From an uncultured Ruminococcus sp. (GTDB lineage: Bacteria; Bacillota; Clostridia; Oscillospirales; Acutalibacteraceae): a stretch of DNA of 44,392 bases. Within the stretch, counting starts at the first letter, position 1; each line of letters begins with the position of its first letter. The notes beneath the pieces were generated by a model. It searched no databases. It was not told where the DNA came from and saw nothing but the letters and a program-made list of their open reading frames with translations. Below are positions 21,840-31,300 of this stretch, piece after piece. Location: NCBI GenBank assembly GCA_902785425.1, contig CACZYP010000006.1, forward strand, positions 1 through 44,392, read 5' to 3'. The position numbers and the translations under genes are program-made.

Positions 21840-23015
21840 ATGAATCCGAACAACAACACAGAGTTTAAGGATCCTTACAAAACAGAGAAGAAAACGTCGT
21901 TTGCCTGGCGTAAGCCTGTTATTTACGGCTTTATTATTGTTATGGCATTCATTTCGGTAAGATCTTCGGATCTTGCAGCCGAGAGCTTGGGCATCAACAA
22001 TTGGCTGATGATCCTTATAGATTGGCTGACGCTTGTGTTGTTTTGCGCTCTCGCTATGATCCTTCATTGTGTCGGTAAGCTCGTTTTCAGCTTGTTGGCA
22101 GGAATGCAGACAGCGCTGTTTACCTTCGGTCCCGTTTCTCTTGTGAGAGACAAGGGGCTGCTTGTGAAAAAGAAACTTCCGCCTGTGTTTCGGTTCGGAC
22201 AATGTATAATGACCCCGAAAGCCGATAAGACACAAAGCGGCAGTGCGTGGTTCTGGTACTATGCAGGCGGCGGTGTTTCAAATATCATCGCAGCGCTGTT
22301 ATCGGCGGCAGTATTTTTCCTGTCTGATAATGCGGTCGCAAGGTGGCTTGCAATGACGTCGTTTTTTGCTATGGCTATTATTGCTATGGTCTATCTTATC
22401 CCATCGGAAGAAAGAGTTCCCAACGAAGGAATGACGCTTTTGAGGCTTTGTAAGGATCCGCAGGCACGGATCGTGGCTCATAATACCCTTCTGATGACAG
22501 GCATGGAATTTGACGGCGTGAGAGACCGTGATATACCGGAAGAGCTTTACGTCGGTGCAGACCCGAACGGTGCATCTCCGTACTGCGATTTGGCAGTTAC
22601 AAAAGCGCTGCACCTTGTGGACTGCGGAAGATTCAGCGAAGCAAAACAGCTGTTTGATGTTCTTTTCTTTAATGAGAGCGTACGCTCAAACATTGTGTTG
22701 TTCAGTGAGACAAAACTGAATATCGCATTTTGCATAATGATGCTTGGAAATGATTTTTCTGCTTTGAATGATCTGATGGACGAGGCAACGCTGAAATATG
22801 TGCACAACAGTTCTGCGTACAGCATCATGCCGCTGAGAGCGCTTTACGCATACTATCTGATCGCATGCCATGATACGGTGAAAGCGGAAGAAATATATAC
22901 AAAAGCGCTCGGACTCAGGGATTCCTGCATATCTTCAACAAGTTATGAGGACGAAATGAAGAACATTGAATGGCTGAGAGCCGGCAGAACAGGCCCGAGT
23001 CCGTTTGGTCAATAA
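21840..23015 (+). CDS. Site-2-protease-like (M50) membrane protein with degenerate active site
   Basis: A 391-residue protein with at least four membrane segments in the first half and a soluble C-terminal half that looks helical, possibly TPR-like (LVDCGRFSEAKQLFDVLFF, DTVKAEEIYTKALGL). The N-terminal half follows the pattern of Firmicutes M50 homologues. The position normally holding HExGH reads HCVGK, followed by LVFSLLAG, then the later landmarks FGQCIMTP, YYAGGGVSNIIAALL and YLIPSEERVPNEGM. The catalytic Glu and second His are therefore missing and the protein is probably a pseudoprotease. AAGGTGAT precedes the ATG, nine bases after metY, so the two are likely co-transcribed. Confidence 0.6.
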   Translation: MNPNNNTEFKDPYKTEKKTSFAWRKPVIYGFIIVMAFISVRSSDLAAESLGINNWLMILIDWLTLVLFCALAMILHCVGKLVFSLLAGMQTALFTFGPVSLVRDKGLLVKKKLPPVFRFGQCIMTPKADKTQSGSAWFWYYAGGGVSNIIAALLSAAVFFLSDNAVARWLAMTSFFAMAIIAMVYLIPSEERVPNEGMTLLRLCKDPQARIVAHNTLLMTGMEFDGVRDRDIPEELYVGADPNGASPYCDLAVTKALHLVDCGRFSEAKQLFDVLFFNESVRSNIVLFSETKLNIAFCIMMLGNDFSALNDLMDEATLKYVHNSSAYSIMPLRALYAYYLIACHDTVKAEEIYTKALGLRDSCISSTSYEDEMKNIEWLRAGRTGPSPFGQ

Positions 23016-23026
23016 ATTTATTAAAA

Positions 23027-23057
23027 AACGCCGCACAGATCGATTTTGTGCGGCGTT
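23027..23057. terminator. Hairpin terminator after the M50-like gene
   Basis: AACGCCGCACA (23027-23037) pairs with TGTGCGGCGTT (23047-23057). A run of A precedes it, so it is better as a minus-strand terminator, but the stem is strong. Confidence 0.65.
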
Positions 23058-23108
23058 GAACTGCAATTGACGAAAAATTTTTCAACAGGCATTATTCGGA
23101 GAACGATC

Positions 23109-23930
23109 ATGAAGCATGTTTTAATTATGCTTGCCGTTATGACTCTTGTTTTCGGAGCAAGCTTTCTTATCGGCGGCATTGTAAGAAAAAGAATAAAGCG
23201 TAAGCCGTCAGCTGCGGTGCATGTTCTGATATGTACAGGTGCAGCTTTAGCTGTGATGCTTGCCGGGAGCGCTGTTTTTCTGAGCGTTCATTATTCTCCC
23301 GGCAACGATGCGATTTCGGTGCTGTCAGACAACAGCGGAGCTGCTGTAACGAAAACTGATTTCGGATATATGATAGACGGCAGCGGAGAGAAAGCGGCTC
23401 TCGTGTTTTATCCCGGAGCAAAAGTCGATACGGAAGCTTATCTTCCGCTGATGAAGCAGATAGCCGACGGCGGTGTGGATTGCTTTGTGCTCGATCTTCC
23501 GATGCGAATGGCAATATTTGATCCCTATGGCGCAGATGATGTTCTTTCACATTATGACTACGACGTGTGGATAACGTCAGGGCATTCTATGGGCGGCGTA
23601 ATTGCGGCAAGGTATGCGGCACAGCACAGCGATATCGACGCAGTTGTGCTGCTTGCGTCTTATACTACCGAGCCGCTTCCGGAGAAAACGGCGCTGCTTT
23701 CAGTTTACGGAACAAATGACATGGTGCTTGAGCGAGAAGCTTACAAAAGTTCGAAAAGGTTTTTTCCCGAGGACTTCACCGAGGTCGTTATAGACGGCGG
23801 AAACCATGCGCAGTTCGGCGATTACGGAGAGCAGTCCGGCGACGGCGAGGCTGCGATATCCGCAAAAGAGCAGCAAAGAATAACTGCCGGTGCAGTGACG
23901 GAGTTTGCGTCAAAACTTATAGGCGAGTAA
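23109..23930 (+). CDS. Membrane-anchored alpha/beta hydrolase
   Basis: A 273-residue protein with two N-terminal membrane helices (about 3-20 and 38-60) and an external alpha/beta hydrolase domain. LVFYPGAKVD is the oxyanion strand, GHSMGG the nucleophile elbow, LLSVYGTNDMVL the strand with the acid residue and GGNHAQFG the catalytic His loop. This matches the small alpha/beta hydrolases of Clostridia with unknown substrate. The ATG at 23109 is selected because CGGAGAAC lies five to eight bases before it. Confidence 0.85.
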   Translation: MKHVLIMLAVMTLVFGASFLIGGIVRKRIKRKPSAAVHVLICTGAALAVMLAGSAVFLSVHYSPGNDAISVLSDNSGAAVTKTDFGYMIDGSGEKAALVFYPGAKVDTEAYLPLMKQIADGGVDCFVLDLPMRMAIFDPYGADDVLSHYDYDVWITSGHSMGGVIAARYAAQHSDIDAVVLLASYTTEPLPEKTALLSVYGTNDMVLEREAYKSSKRFFPEDFTEVVIDGGNHAQFGDYGEQSGDGEAAISAKEQQRITAGAVTEFASKLIGE

Positions 23931-23974
23931 GGGAAAATGACCGGTTTTTTGAGGAGATTTTTTCAAAAAAGCTC

Positions 23975-24003
23975 TTGACACTGCCGTTTTTTGATGTTAC
24001 AAT
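23975..24003 (+). promoter_or_regulatory. Promoter of the rplU ribosomal operon
   Basis: TTGACA (23975-23980), 17-base spacer, TACAAT (23998-24003). Confidence 0.88.
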
Positions 24004-24009
24004 AAGAAT

Positions 24010-24124
24010 GCCGCTTATCACGGGCATTTTTAAGTCGGGGAAAGTATGCCCTGCGCCCCGTGGCGTGTGCTTGCACATTGCCTAATGATAGCGAGTCTAT
24101 AATGAAAGTGCAGGTGTCTGCAAG
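24010..24124 (+). promoter_or_regulatory. Putative L21 leader RNA
   Basis: About 115 bases of structured 5' leader with stems AATGCC/GGGCATT, CGGGG/CCCCG and GTGTGC/GCACAT-type pairing. Its position, directly before rplU, matches the Firmicutes L21 leader, in which ribosomal protein feedback is thought to act. I assign it by position and structure; the primary sequence was not compared with a model. Confidence 0.6.
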
Positions 24125-24430
24125 ATGTACGCAATTATCGAAACAGGCGGAAAGCAGTACAAGGTTGAAGAGGGTAACGTAATCTTCGTTGAAAAGCTTA
24201 ACGCTGAAGCAGAGGAAAAAGTAAACTTTAAGGTAGTAGCAGTTGGTACAGACAATGATATCGTTGTCGGCGATGCTGCTGAGAAGGCTTCCGTAGCTGG
24301 TAAGGTCCTCAAGAACGGTAAGGGTAAGAAGATCACAGTTTCTACTTACAAGCCGAAGAAGGGCGAGAAGAGAAAGCTCGGTCATCGTCAGCCGTACACA
24401 AAGGTTGAGATCACAAGCATCTCTATCTGA
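24125..24430 (+). CDS. rplU: 50S ribosomal protein L21
   Basis: A 101-residue protein of normal length. [18 protein letters not shown] is the standard N-terminus and [14 protein letters not shown] the standard C-terminus of L21, which binds 23S rRNA. First gene of the rplU-prp-rpmA group. Confidence 0.98.
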   Translation: MYAIIETGGKQYKVEEGNVIFVEKLNAEAEEKVNFKVVAVGTDNDIVVGDAAEKASVAGKVLKNGKGKKITVSTYKPKKGEKRKLGHRQPYTKVEITSISI

Positions 24431-24432
24431 GC

Positions 24433-24753
24433 ATGACGAAGGTAGAATTTTTCACGGGCAGCGATAAAAAGCTTCTGGGCTTTCACGTTTACGGTCATTC
24501 GGGTTATGCGTGCGAGGGCGAGGATATCGTCTGTGCGGCGATAAGCTCGGCTGTGTTCATGACAATGAACACGATAACCGACGTGCTGAACGTTCCGGCC
24601 GAAGTCTCGGCGGAGAACGGCGACGCTGTTTTGAAGATTTTATCGAAAGACGCAGAAGCTTGTCAAAGCATTCTGCAGGGGTTAAAGCTGCACATGCTTG
24701 AACTTGAAAAGCAGTACGGCGATTATATCAAACTTAAATTTACGGAGGTGTAA
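24433..24753 (+). CDS. prp: Ribosomal-processing cysteine protease Prp
   Basis: A 106-residue protease that removes the N-terminal extension of ribosomal protein L27 in Firmicutes. The catalytic pair is seen as His22 in GHSGYA and Cys34 in DIVCAAISS. It starts two bases after the rplU stop, probably by translational coupling, and is followed three bases later by rpmA, whose product carries the matching extension. Confidence 0.95.
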   Translation: MTKVEFFTGSDKKLLGFHVYGHSGYACEGEDIVCAAISSAVFMTMNTITDVLNVPAEVSAENGDAVLKILSKDAEACQSILQGLKLHMLELEKQYGDYIKLKFTEV

Positions 24754-24756
24754 ACC

Positions 24757-25041
24757 ATGATTCTGGTTAATATTCAGCTTTTTGCTCATAAAAAAGGTAT
24801 GGGTTCTACAAAGAACGGCCGTGATTCCGAGTCCAAGCGTCTCGGCGCTAAGCGTGCAGACGGTCAGTTCGTAAAGGCAGGCAACATCCTTTACAAGCAG
24901 AGAGGTACTCACATTCATCCCGGTGAGAACGTAGGTAAGGGCGGAGACGACTCTCTCTTTGCTATGATCGACGGCGTAGTTCGTTACGAGCGTTTCGGCC
25001 GTGACCGCAAGAAGGTTTCTGTTTATCCTGCTGAGCAGTAA
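24757..25041 (+). CDS. rpmA: 50S ribosomal protein L27 with cleavable N-terminal extension
   Basis: A 94-residue L27. The mature sequence [21 protein letters not shown] starts at residue 10; the first nine residues MILVNIQLF form the Firmicutes extension that Prp cuts between Phe9 and Ala10. The mature N-terminus reaches toward the peptidyl transferase centre. GGAGGTG precedes the ATG. Confidence 0.97.
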   Translation: MILVNIQLFAHKKGMGSTKNGRDSESKRLGAKRADGQFVKAGNILYKQRGTHIHPGENVGKGGDDSLFAMIDGVVRYERFGRDRKKVSVYPAEQ

Positions 25042-25063
25042 TTTCTGCAAATTTTTAAGAATT

Positions 25064-25094
25064 GAGGGACGGTAGAACTATCGTCCCTCTTTTT
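25064..25094 (+). terminator. Terminator after rpmA
   Basis: GAGGGACG (25064-25071) pairs with CGTCCCTC (25082-25089), with inner TAG/CTA pairing, then TTTTT. It separates rpmA from the GIY-YIG and obg genes. Confidence 0.92.
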
Positions 25095-25143
25095 AAAACT
25101 ATTTATATTTGGGAATATATGTGAGTTTATTAGGGGGGATAGT

Positions 25144-25635
25144 GTGCTTAATGAAGACTGGTTGTTGGGATATATAGTGATATTTATCTTTTTAATATGT
25201 CCTTTCCTTGTTGTTATTGCCTCAATTATTGATAATAATATTGTTAGAGGGAAAATAAATAATTTATTCGACGATGCAACGGAATTAACCCCGAATGAGT
25301 TTGTTGCTTTAAGAAGAAAATTGTTATCAAGACGAAATAATAATTCTTCCGGTAATACAATTGCAGGAGTTTATGTTTTATATAATAAAACTAAGAATAT
25401 GTACTATGTAGGACAAAGCGTTGATATTATTCAAAGAATAAATAATCATTTTACAGGTCACGGGAATGGTGATGTATATGCTGACTATAAATATGGGGAT
25501 AAGTTTACAATTAAAATGATTAAATTTGAAAATAGCGGTTTTAAGACATTGAATGAGTTGGAGAGGAAGACGATTTATACTTATAACGCATTTTCAAAAG
25601 GATATAATAAAACGAGAGGAAATTCCGATAGATAG
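25144..25635 (+). CDS. GIY-YIG nuclease-family protein with N-terminal membrane helix
   Basis: A 163-residue protein. An N-terminal hydrophobic helix (about 8-29) is followed by a GIY-YIG domain: GVYVLYNKTKNMYYVGQSVDII corresponds to the GIY and YIG strands, QRINNHF to the catalytic Arg region, and NELERKTIYTYNAFSKGYN to the helix with the catalytic Glu. The gene is visibly AT-rich, uses ATA/AAT/TTA codons and lies between rpmA and obg, which are normally adjacent. GTG start with GGGGGG seven bases upstream. Likely acquired; a role in DNA cleavage at the membrane cannot be shown. Confidence 0.78.
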   Translation: MLNEDWLLGYIVIFIFLICPFLVVIASIIDNNIVRGKINNLFDDATELTPNEFVALRRKLLSRRNNNSSGNTIAGVYVLYNKTKNMYYVGQSVDIIQRINNHFTGHGNGDVYADYKYGDKFTIKMIKFENSGFKTLNELERKTIYTYNAFSKGYNKTRGNSDR

Positions 25636-25733
25636 AGCGATAATATAGTTGTTTGTTTTACGATTTTGAAGATTTCGAGTGTTGTGAAATAGAGAATGGA
25701 GAAGCTTTTTACATAAATATAAGAGGTAATATT

Positions 25734-27005
25734 ATGTTTGTAGATTACGCAAAAATCAAAATAAAGGCCGGTGACGGCGGCGACGGTGCCGTTGCTTTTC
25801 ACCGTGAAAAATACGTTGCCTCAGGCGGTCCCGACGGCGGCGACGGCGGCAGAGGCGGAAATATCGTTTTTATTGCGGACGATAACCTTTCCACTCTTGC
25901 CGATTTCAGATATAAGAGAAAATACTCCGCTCCGAAAGGTGAAAACGGCAGGGGCGGCAGATGCAACGGCAAAAAAGCCGACGATCTCGTTATAAAAGTT
26001 CCGAGAGGTACTGTTGTTAAGGAGATAGAGTCGGGCAGAGTGCTTGCCGATATTTCCGGCGACGAGCCTGTTATCGTGGCAAGAGGCGGCAAAGGCGGCT
26101 GGGGCAATATCCATTTTGCAACGCCTACACGTCAGACTCCGAGATTTGCAAAACCCGGTATGCCCGGAGAGGAGTACGACGTTCAGCTTGAACTTAAACT
26201 GCTTGCAGACGTAGGTCTTGTAGGTTTTCCGAATGTCGGAAAAAGTACGCTCGTTTCCGTTGTCAGCGAAGCAAAGCCGATAATCGCCAACTACCATTTT
26301 ACAACGATCACCCCCGTACTCGGCGTTGTTCGTTTCGGTGAGGGAGATTCGTGCGTTATGGCGGATATCCCCGGCCTTGTTGAGGGTGCGTGGGAAGGCG
26401 TAGGTCTTGGTCATCAGTTCCTGCGTCATATAGAGCGCTGCCGCATGTTCGTTCATATCGTTGATATCGCAGGCAGCGAGGGCAGAGATCCGAAAGAGGA
26501 CTTCAAGACGATCAATGAGGAACTGAAAAAGTTCAACGAAGAGCTTTCCGGAAGACCGATGATCGTTGCAGGCAACAAGTGCGATCTTGCAACGGATGAG
26601 CAGATCGAAGAGTTCCGCAAGTTTGTCGAGGATCAGGGATATAAGTTCTTCCCGATAATGGCGGCTATCCGTTACGATGTAGATCCGCTTCTCAACTGCA
26701 TTCACGAGGAGCTTTCAAAGCTGCCGCCCGTGAAGCGTTTTGAGCCTGATCCGGTGCCCGTTGTTGAGGTCGATAAGTCGAAGAAGAACGAAGTCAAGAT
26801 AACGAATCATGACGGCGTATACTTCGTTGAAGGTGAATGGCTCGTTCGCATAATGAACTCGGTGAACTTCGACGATTACGAGTCGCTCCAGTATTTCCAG
26901 CGTGTTCTGCTTAATTCGGGCGTTATCGACGCATTGTATGACGCAGGCGTTCAGGAGGGCGACACTGTATCGATCTATGATTTTGAATTTGAGTTTGTAG
27001 ATTAA
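25734..27005 (+). CDS. obg: GTPase Obg (CgtA)
   Basis: A 423-residue ribosome-associated GTPase. The N-terminal glycine-rich Obg fold (GDGGDGAVAFHREKYV, GGPDGGDGGRGG), the G domain with GFPNVGKST (164-172), DIPGLVEGA and NKCD, and a C-terminal OCT domain are complete. The ATG at 25734 gives the standard N-terminus MFVDYAKIKIKAGDGG and has AGAGG seven bases upstream; translation from further upstream would give a non-family extension. It follows the foreign-looking GIY-YIG gene. Confidence 0.97.
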   Translation: MFVDYAKIKIKAGDGGDGAVAFHREKYVASGGPDGGDGGRGGNIVFIADDNLSTLADFRYKRKYSAPKGENGRGGRCNGKKADDLVIKVPRGTVVKEIESGRVLADISGDEPVIVARGGKGGWGNIHFATPTRQTPRFAKPGMPGEEYDVQLELKLLADVGLVGFPNVGKSTLVSVVSEAKPIIANYHFTTITPVLGVVRFGEGDSCVMADIPGLVEGAWEGVGLGHQFLRHIERCRMFVHIVDIAGSEGRDPKEDFKTINEELKKFNEELSGRPMIVAGNKCDLATDEQIEEFRKFVEDQGYKFFPIMAAIRYDVDPLLNCIHEELSKLPPVKRFEPDPVPVVEVDKSKKNEVKITNHDGVYFVEGEWLVRIMNSVNFDDYESLQYFQRVLLNSGVIDALYDAGVQEGDTVSIYDFEFEFVD

Positions 27006-27036
27006 TACTTATAACAATTAAAATACAGGTGATACT

Positions 27037-27429
27037 ATGCGCTTGCTTGATGATAATGTTGATATAAGAACGCTCAGCCCGCTGACTCTTGCTTTTTTGG
27101 GTGATGCGGTTTACGATCTGATGGTTCGTGAAAAGCTTGTCTGCGAGGCAAATCGTCCCGTGGGTGTGCTGAATAATGAGAAGATCGCAACGGTACGCTG
27201 CGAAACTCAGGCGAAAGCCGCACGGGCACTGCTGCCGCTCCTTTCGGAAGATGAGCTTGCGGCGTTCAAAAGAGGAAAAAACGCAAATGCACTGACTGTG
27301 CCGAAGCACGCACGAAGAATAGATTATCAGACGGCAACGGGATTCGAGGCTTTGTTCGGGTATCTTTATCTGAAAGGTGACGAAAAGCGCCTGCGTGAAG
27401 TCTTTGAAGCGGCGCAAAATGTCGAATGA
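27037..27429 (+). CDS. mrnC: Mini-ribonuclease 3
   Basis: A 130-residue RNase III-like catalytic domain without a double-stranded RNA-binding domain. In Firmicutes it matures 23S rRNA ends. LAFLGDAVYDLMVRE holds the acidic signature with Asp23, and TGFEALFGYLYL the second metal-binding Glu. AGGTGAT precedes the ATG. Normally next to cysS; here it follows obg, possibly in the same transcript. Confidence 0.93.
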   Translation: MRLLDDNVDIRTLSPLTLAFLGDAVYDLMVREKLVCEANRPVGVLNNEKIATVRCETQAKAARALLPLLSEDELAAFKRGKNANALTVPKHARRIDYQTATGFEALFGYLYLKGDEKRLREVFEAAQNVE

Positions 27430-27525
27430 TCCCTTTTCATTATATATGTATATCCTGCGGATAATTGCGGAAGCGAGAATACAGGTATGATCGATTCCGT
27501 GTTTCAAAAAGCGGAGGTTTTAGTG

Positions 27526-27996
27526 ATGACAGAGTTGGAAAAAGGCAGGAGAACGCTCGAACAGAAGCTGCTGCCGAAGATGTTTTACGAAGAAAGAGCT
27601 AATATGCTCAACGCTATGCTCGACAAAGAGGGGAAATTCTTTACAGATGTTATGGCAGTTTATCTCGGCATATTTGACGAGAAATACAAGGCCAACGATA
27701 TAAAAGTATATCTGCAAAGAGCGAAATCCGAAGATAAATTCTTTGATTTTGTTATGGTAAAGCAGCCGGAATTCGGCTGTGCCGGTATTGCCGACACGCT
27801 GTATTTCTGCCTTGAGGAAACAACCGGAGAGGTATGCTTTTTCGCTGCCGAAAAAGGTCTCGGCGCTGACAGAAACCTTATCGAAACGGACGGAAACGAC
27901 CGTACAGATCACGGAAAGCTCCCCGAAGATGCAGATATCGAGTTTCAGAAAGCTGCGAATATTTTTATTCGCAGAGTACACGGAGCAAATAAATAA
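27526..27996 (+). CDS. Hypothetical protein, 156 residues
   Basis: A soluble, charged protein starting MTELEKGRRTLEQ with no membrane segment. GGAGG eight bases before the ATG at 27526 decides the start. A central DIKVYLQRAKSEDKFFDFVMVKQPEFGC and FCLEETTGEVCFFAAEKGLGADRNLIET suggest a mixed alpha/beta fold. I do not recognise the family. A strong terminator follows. It may be the last gene of the obg-mrnC transcript. Confidence 0.7.
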   Translation: MTELEKGRRTLEQKLLPKMFYEERANMLNAMLDKEGKFFTDVMAVYLGIFDEKYKANDIKVYLQRAKSEDKFFDFVMVKQPEFGCAGIADTLYFCLEETTGEVCFFAAEKGLGADRNLIETDGNDRTDHGKLPEDADIEFQKAANIFIRRVHGANK

Positions 27997-28007
27997 GTAA
28001 ACGAACA

Positions 28008-28040
28008 CAGCCGCAGAAATAACTCTGCGGCTGATCTTAT
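28008..28040 (+). terminator. Terminator before the pilin operon
   Basis: CAGCCGCAGA (28008-28017) pairs with TCTGCGGCTG (28024-28033), followed by a modest T-rich tail. Confidence 0.8.
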
Positions 28041-28269
28041 TATATATGCATATTTTCCAATATTTTTTGATCTTTCTGGAAAAATCAGGATTGTTTACAA
28101 TTTGTTCACAAACATCTCTTTCCCCGTAACGGTACTGTAACGCAGGCAATGATATAATAATAGTGAAAACTGGGAGAAGTGTCAATATGATGGTTTTGTG
28201 AAGCTTTAATTGTAAATTGTACACAAAAGTATCACATAATTTTTTAAACTATCATTTATCAAAAAAGTA
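28041..28269 (+). other. AT-rich intergenic region, no gene seen
   Basis: An extended -10 element TGATATAAT (28150-28158) without a matching -35 box may be a second, upstream start for the pilin operon. A four-codon reading frame (28187-28201) with a good ribosome site follows it but is too short to call. Confidence 0.35.
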
Positions 28270-28298
28270 TTGGCATTTTTGACCGGGTGGTATATAAT
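28270..28298 (+). promoter_or_regulatory. Promoter of the giant pilin operon
   Basis: TTGGCA (28270-28275), 17-base spacer, TATAAT (28293-28298). Confidence 0.82.
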
Positions 28299-28313
28299 TT
28301 ACTATAGAATTGT

Positions 28314-28345
28314 CTGCAAAAGGGATAGGTCTGTGCCTTTTGCAG
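28314..28345 (+). promoter_or_regulatory. Perfect 10-pair hairpin at the 5' end of the pilin mRNA
   Basis: CTGCAAAAGG (28314-28323) pairs with CCTTTTGCAG (28336-28345), starting about nine bases after the predicted transcript start. A T run follows at 28360-28367. It may protect the 5' end or act in attenuation. Confidence 0.55.
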
Positions 28346-28384
28346 GGGGTAAAATCATATTTTTTTACAGAAAGGGTGTTAGCT

Positions 28385-31300
28385 ATGAGAGCTTACAGCA
28401 GTTATTTCAGGCGTAAGAACTCGAAAAAAGGCTTGGCTTTGGCAACAGCGATGGTAATATGTATCGTGTTATCAATTCTTGTTGCTTTGCTTGTGTCGAT
28501 GGCGACTCTTAATATCACCACGACGCAGTCAACAGTCAACCAGCGTTCGGCCTACATTCAGGCGGAGAGTGCGCTTTCTTTCGCCGAGTCGTACTATATA
28601 ACGCACGACTCAAAAATTCCGGGATTGGGAAATTCCGGTGAAGGACTTATTGTCTTTAAAACTGACAATATTTCCGAGGGTGCAACTTTCTACGAGACAA
28701 AGAACGGCACGACCGTTCTTATAGAGAACGACACCGTAGAAAAGTACAAGAAGGATTGTCCCAATACCTATATCACGGTAAAGAACACAAGATCCGGTGT
28801 TGATTCGATCCTCACAATGACAGCTGTAGCCAAGTACGGCAGCGACGATGCGTATTCTCTTACAAAAGAATACTCCGTACAGGGCACGACAGATGTTAAG
28901 AGTACTCCGTTCGTAGGTTCTATCAAGTATAAGACAACGAACGAAACACGTTACGTTCGTTTCCACGTTCGTGCAACAACAGCACTCGGCGGCGCACCGT
29001 ACTTCTACATGTGGTACACACAGATCAGCCCGCCCGAGGGATCATCGACTTACAATAAGTATGCTACTTCGAGTATTGAAAACAAACTGACTTTCAACAG
29101 AAAGTACGGTACAGTACAGAACGGTTCATGGGGCGCTAACGGACCCGAGGGTGCCTGCGCTATGAGTTACGAAGGCAACGGCTGGTACGTTACTCAGAAA
29201 ACCTTCAACCTTAACAGAAACGTTCACTATGTAAACGGTATCATCACGAAGTCCGAGTCCGCAAGAAGCCGAGGCAAGGATCAGCAGTCCTGGGAGTTCT
29301 TCGGTATCCCGCTTCCGAACGAAGACGAGCTGGGCGCTCAGAACGGCGTTGACGTTTATTTCGAGCTTAACAGGAACCAGCTTCTCGATATGCAGAACGA
29401 CGGCAATGCGGATGAGTTCTCCAACAAGTACAGAAGTTTCTCTGCACGAGGCGACACCAACGGTCACAAGCAGCTTTCCAATTTCGTAAAATTCTGCAGC
29501 GAATACTACACAGTATATACAAAGACAGAAACAGCTATCATGCACTACAGAAAAGCCGGCGTAACGGATAATACCGCAGCGGTTCCGGAGGGCTTTGAAT
29601 ACGAAGGCTATGGCTGGTGGCGAAACTACACACATAACTTCAATGATATGGCCTTTGGCTTCTATTACAGCAACGGTCAGACTATCAGTTCTAACGAATA
29701 CGGTAAAGAAAGAATAGTTCAGTCGTTCGTAGTTGAAGACGAAGACGGTAATCTTGAGCAGTTCAGAACAGAGGAAGAAGCTAACAGATGGCTTATCGAG
29801 CGTGGCGACCTTGCAGCAGGCAACTACGTTGAGGTCAATGTCAAGTCGGCAACACAGCCCGTTGACCCGAACGACGGCCCCGGCGCAAAGCTCTCATACG
29901 AGGCTATGATCTACACAGGCACAGAGCCTGTACCGACATACGAGACATCTGTTATGGATGACACCTTCGGTGACGGCGGCAGCAGCGACAGCGATCCCGA
30001 TTCCACCGATACGATCGCTCAGGGCGACCTTACGGTAAAAGAAATGAGCGATCCTGCAAGAGGCGCTTACTATATCGTAGGTAATATGAACAACTGGTGC
30101 GAAGGCTATTCGTGGAATGATCTCGATCTTGAGCTTCAGCCCGTAGGCGACGGCACATATTCACTCGCTATCCCCGCAACTCCCGGTGAGGAGGTTCAGT
30201 TCTGGGTAGTTCAGAAGCCTGAAAACCTCAACTATATGGAACAGTCTGGTTGGTGGAATATCAATTTTGTCCGTGTTACTGACAGAGATACCACTTTCAG
30301 ACGTTACACAAATCAGGGCAACTTGTTTGACAGCAGTAACCGTCAGGTTAACAATTACACAAACTGGTGGGGCAACAGCTCCGGCGTGAACAACGCACGC
30401 ACTTACACACCTACTACAAATGAGGTAACTATCACGTTCAATCCGAGAGGCGACAAGATCGATGTAACCGATACCGGTACGGCTGCCGATTCGGATAGTG
30501 ATGTTGACATTACAAATTCCTCAAAGGTTTATTCCGTAATCGGATGGATGAACGATTGGGGAACAAAGCAGGATTCAGAATCATCGGTAGACGGAACAGC
30601 GCTCTACTCTCTTACAAGAGACATGCAGATGTTCTCCGACGTTGACGGTATTCTTACTTATTCCGATGGTTCGCTTATCGTAGAGTCCGGTAAGGAATAT
30701 TACTTCATGATCGCCGAAAGAGGCGCAGACGTTGATGAGAATAGTCCCGTTGACTGGACTCATGTATACGGCAAAGACGGCGAAAAGGCAAGCGATGATC
30801 CTTCACGCAGACCTCTGGAGTTCAATGAGAACAATGCGGTTTGCATTCAGCCTGTAAGTGACAAGCCTCAGAAGTATTACGTTACGATCACTTACGGTCC
30901 CAATGCTGAAGGAAAGATTGTTCCCAATTATACACTTACAGCTTTTGACGATATCGATAAGTATTACATTCTCGGCGAATTTAACGGCTGGGAGTCTCAT
31001 GAGCCTGTAAAGAGCACTTATGAGCTTGACAGCGCATTGCCTTATGAGATGACTCAGGTCAACGCTACAAAGAACGATGTTGTCTTTGAGTACAAGATCA
31101 AGAGCATTCAGGAAAGCGGTCACTATGAAGTAATGGTTGCCGGTTATCATTCCACAAAGACAGAAGACGGAAAAGTATTGATCGATTACGATAAGACATG
31201 GGGCGCAAAGAATCTTGAAAACCTCACAGATGAAGGCGCACCGATCACTTACGGCAGTGATCCGTTTGAGTTTGATCTTGCTCAGAGATCCAAAGTAACA

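Noticed and set aside
28187-28201. Four-codon leader peptide with a good ribosome site
   Set aside because: Too short to support as a gene; it may be chance. It is mentioned only in the intergenic entry.
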